Part shown: piece after piece, positions 6,517 through 8,423 of the stretch
Layout: the number at the start of each line of letters is the position of its first letter
How positions within the stretch are numbered: position 1 is the stretch's first letter
DNA from: Candidatus Zhuqueibacterota bacterium 4484_87
Lineage (GTDB): Bacteria > Zhuqueibacterota > Zhuqueibacteria > Thermofontimicrobiales > Thermofontimicrobiaceae
Reading direction: 5' to 3'
Assembly (NCBI GenBank): GCA_002085355.1
Contig: NATN01000111.1
Span: 1-8,423 of the forward strand
Length of the DNA stretch: 8,423 nt
Translations under genes and position numbers: made by a program
Notes under the pieces: generated by a model
What the model was told of the DNA's origin: nothing
The model's database searches: none
The model's input: only the letters and a program-made list of their open reading frames with translations

Positions 6517-7752
6517 TTATTTTCCATAATTCAATAGCCGCTGTTCGCCCTGGAGAGCTCTCTTTTCTGTCAAATCCTGACTTACTTCAAGAGTGCCCAA
6601 ATATTCGCCATCATTGTTGCGCATGGCGAAATATTCAATCATGATAAATTTCCCCGCCATTTGAATCCAAAAGGAGGCTTTGTCCTGTGCGCCCGATTTG
6701 AAATCGTCCAAAATTTTCTCGACGATGTGCACGCTTGACGGCGGATGGCATTTTTGTACATCTCTGCCCAAAATCGCCCGATTGCGAGCAAAAATTCTCT
6801 CTTTGCCCTGCGTAAAAAATTTCACTTTGTCATTTTTATCCACAAATGTCAAATCAAACGGAAGCGTATTTAGCAGTGCGGTCAATTCTTCGACAGAAAA
6901 ACTGCCGCTGGGCAATTGAATGCGCCCATCAGGAATTGGTGCTTCAGATTCCTGGTCGGTCATCCCTTCGGGTCTCCATTCATCTGTCGGATCGTACAGG
7001 CAAAAACCTATTTCAGGGCTCTGCTTGTAAATTTCATACCATTCCGCATCTGTGAGCGTGTCCAGCGTCATGGGGAAAAGAATCTCCTCCTCTTTGCCAA
7101 TCATGTCGTCCACAGCTTTGGATGCCGGACGCAGAATCAATTCAGCCACAGTTTTCGCTTCTTCAACAGACATTTTTTCTGTCTGACTGAATGACTCAAA
7201 CGCCGCTTTCAGCAGGACGCGGGTTTCATCATGTTTGCCCCACATCACCTGCGGCGGTCCTGTAACGCCATGTTTTTCCAGATAGGGAAATAATAAATTT
7301 TCCTTGCGCAGATAATGCTTCTCTACATCAGCCAATTCATTAAAATGGCCGTGTAGTTTTCTGAACAATTCCGGGATTTCATCAGCAGAATCCAATTGCT
7401 CAACCTGCCCGTACAATTTCTCCAATTCTGCGATCTTCAATTGCAACGCGATGTTTTCCTGCTGAAAAGTATGAATCGGATGTCCGGCTTCAGCTTTCTT
7501 TGCACCGGACTGATCAATGGCGCCCTCCAACGCCGCAGTGTGAATATCGCACAATCGCAATACTTCTTCCTGCGGCAAACCTTCGGAAATCAATTCCTGC
7601 TCCACTTCCACAACTTCATTGTACGGCACCTGCCCCATCAGCCGAATCAACTGTTTCCTGACAACTTCCGGTGCTTCACCTTTGTGCAATTGCAAAATCA
7701 TGTGTTTTAACAGCTCTTTTCTCTTTTGAGAATTATTGATAAACTCGCTCAT
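6517..7752 (-). CDS. DUF438 - hemerythrin-like - PAS sensor or effector protein
   Basis: A 411-residue soluble protein with three modules. DUF438 covers about residues 8-75 and ends in the motif LCDIHTAALEG (67-77). A hemerythrin HHE-type four-helix domain spans about 90-232, with likely iron ligands among His91 and His94 (GHPIH), His134/His136/His146, Glu151 (HYLRKENLLFPYLEKHG), His174 (WGKHDE) and Glu221-Glu223 (KEEEILFPM). A PAS domain (PAS_10 type) covers about 284-396, with the motif QKCHPPSSVHIVEKILDDFKSG (333-354). No kinase, GGDEF or DNA-binding domain follows, so output is probably by protein contact. Hemerythrin-like domains bind a di-iron centre that meets O2 or NO. The start is set at 7752 because GAGG lies 8 bases upstream; an ATG at 7773 has no RBS. 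First gene of the operon. Architecture is confident; the ligand is inferred. Confidence 0.9.
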   Translation of the reverse strand: MSEFINNSQKRKELLKHMILQLHKGEAPEVVRKQLIRLMGQVPYNEVVEVEQELISEGLPQEEVLRLCDIHTAALEGAIDQSGAKKAEAGHPIHTFQQENIALQLKIAELEKLYGQVEQLDSADEIPELFRKLHGHFNELADVEKHYLRKENLLFPYLEKHGVTGPPQVMWGKHDETRVLLKAAFESFSQTEKMSVEEAKTVAELILRPASKAVDDMIGKEEEILFPMTLDTLTDAEWYEIYKQSPEIGFCLYDPTDEWRPEGMTDQESEAPIPDGRIQLPSGSFSVEELTALLNTLPFDLTFVDKNDKVKFFTQGKERIFARNRAILGRDVQKCHPPSSVHIVEKILDDFKSGAQDKASFWIQMAGKFIMIEYFAMRNNDGEYLGTLEVSQDLTEKRALQGEQRLLNYGK

Positions 7753-8036
7753 TTTTTCTGCCTCATTTCTCATTTTATTTTTAATTACAAATCATTTCAT
7801 TAATTTATTTGTCATTTTGCATTTTCAAAAATTGGACTAAACTTTAACATTTGCTGAATGCTTCCCCAAAAATCACGTTGATTATTTCGAGATATAGCAA
7901 TGCCAAATAGTCACTACTTCTAAAATAATCTGAAAAATATTTTGGGCGAAACAACACCACTGTTCACTCAAATGGTTAAATTGTCTTCAACTATCCCGCG
8001 CCTTCAGTGCTAATTTTTTTAGGTGTGTTTTTTAAA
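7753..8036. other. AT-rich intergenic region upstream of the hemerythrin operon
   Basis: No gene is visible. The operon promoter on the - strand must lie here. The best eye-match is TTGGCA with TAATCA after 16 bases near 7880-7909 on the - strand, but it is weak. No FNR-type palindrome is seen close to the gene start. Confidence 0.35.
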
Positions 8037-8166
8037 CCGAGGGCGTTGCCCTCGGCTAAATTATTTTACGCCGTTGGCGTAAGCCCTGTAAGGGCGCGCT
8101 AAATTAGCATGGGGCAACGCCCCATGAGAGTCAAAAAAGAAAAATCCTGATGAGCTCTGAAAGAGC
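8037..8166. repeat. Cluster of five short perfect hairpins (REP/BIME-like element)
   Basis: Five hairpins stand almost end to end, each a perfect stem with a 3-base loop. They are CCGAGGGC-GTT-GCCCTCGG (8037-8055), TTACGCC-GTT-GGCGTAA (8066-8082), GCCCT-GTA-AGGGC (8083-8095, directly abutting), CATGGGGC-AAC-GCCCCATG (8108-8126) and GCTCT-GAA-AGAGC (8154-8166, followed by GAAATA). The spacer GCTAAATTA occurs twice, at 8055-8063 and 8098-8106; the second copy extends into a further small palindrome, GCTAAATTAGC. Loop AAC of the fourth hairpin is the reverse complement of GTT, so that unit is inverted. Such composite palindromes resemble REP sequences mobilised by RAYT/IS200-like Y1 transposases; no transposase gene is present here. 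Element identity is inferred; the hairpins are seen directly. Confidence 0.75.
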
Positions 8167-8296
8167 GAAATAAAAACGACCCAACAGAAAAGCGCCCGTA
8201 AATTTTCTGGGACATTCAGAACCTAAAATTTAAAATTGACAACGCAAAGGCTTCTCAACTTCTTTTTACAAGATACAAAAATTTCATCAAATTCAC

Positions 8297-8312
8297 CTTG
8301 ACTAAAGTCAAG
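8297..8312. promoter_or_regulatory. CRP/FNR-type operator palindrome
   Basis: CTTGACTAAAGTCAAG is a perfect inverted repeat of 6-base half-sites separated by 4 bases, the same geometry as FNR boxes (TTGAT-N4-ATCAA) but with TTGAC halves. Members of the CRP/FNR superfamily, including NO- or redox-responsive ones in anaerobes, use half-sites of this form. A TAAAAT at 8329-8334 could be a -10 box for a rightward gene outside the window, but the spacing to the palindrome is not a classic activator position. The distance to the - strand operon (about 545 bases) makes control of that operon less likely. The rest of 8167-8423 shows no gene. Confidence 0.5.
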
Positions 8313-8412
8313 CTGTCCCATTTTTCTTTAAAATCAGCGGCGACAAATGGACCATTAATTACGTGAAATCGTTCTCATAAAATTATTTATTTTTAAATTT
8401 TTTATTTTTCCC

Positions 8413-8418
8413 TTGACA
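8413..8418 (+). promoter_or_regulatory. Possible -35 box of a promoter running out of the window
   Basis: TTGACA lies 5 bases from the window end in a T-rich context (TTTTTCCCTTGACATT) very like that of the csp promoter (TTTTTTCCTTGACATT at 328-343). Its -10 box would fall outside the window, so this is only suggestive. Confidence 0.3.
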
Positions 8419-8423
8419 TTGCA

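Noticed and set aside
7880..7909. Sigma54 promoter for the hemerythrin operon suggested by TTGGCA
   Set aside because: The required GG-N10-GC spacing with a TTGC downstream element is not met.
8037..8166. CRISPR array or tRNA-like cluster
   Set aside because: The stems differ in sequence and spacing, there are no identical repeats with equal-length spacers, and no cloverleaf can be drawn.
8109..8175. Tiny overlapping ORFs (13 and 7 codons) within the hairpin block
   Set aside because: No ribosome binding sites, and their codons merely follow the palindromes.

Overview
The window looks like a piece of chromosome from an anaerobic or microaerophilic Gram-negative bacterium. The exported proteins have ordinary Sec-type signal peptides, the intergenic DNA is AT-rich, promoters have TTGACA -35 boxes, and one ribosome binding site matches the 16S anti-Shine-Dalgarno perfectly. 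The gene content (DUF362, DUF6599, PA-domain M28 peptidase, DUF438-hemerythrin-PAS, DUF1858/DUF2249) resembles uncultivated FCB-group or Calditrichota/KSB1-like lineages and deltaproteobacterial anaerobes. That placement comes from memory of gene content and is not proven by the sequence. I see no tRNA, rRNA, CRISPR array or transposase gene.

Left part (1-1841): the C-terminal part of a TerC-family membrane protein is cut by the window edge. A cold-shock protein gene follows, with a good promoter, a long leader and a perfect RBS. Its reading frame leaves the family after the first three strands and ends in an unrelated tail. The next gene, a DUF362 protein, starts at an RBS-preceded ATG that overlaps the csp stop codon, but has an in-frame TAG at codon 6, inside what looks like a signal peptide. 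Two damaged ends about 100 bases apart suggest a rearrangement, decay, or an assembly join between about 590 and 700.

Middle part, + strand (1880-5200): a secreted DUF6599 protein, a secreted PA-domain M28 zinc aminopeptidase and a TauE/SafE-type anion exporter follow in the same direction. A strong hairpin terminator, symmetrical enough to serve both strands, closes the group at the convergent junction.

Right part, - strand (7752-5218): a compact four-gene operon encodes DUF438-hemerythrin-PAS, DUF1858-DUF2249, a small cupin and a small four-helix membrane protein. The last two overlap by ATGA. The combination of a di-iron hemerythrin-like domain, a PAS domain with a Cys-His-Pro-Pro motif, DUF2249 and a metal-type cupin points to sensing of, or protection from, oxygen, nitric oxide or redox stress. 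This is the best candidate in the window for a poorly described system.

Right end (7753-8423): a gene-free stretch of about 670 bases. It carries five short perfect hairpins with three-base loops within 130 bases (REP/BIME-like), a perfect CRP/FNR-type palindrome, and, at the very edge, the -35 box of what may be the next promoter.
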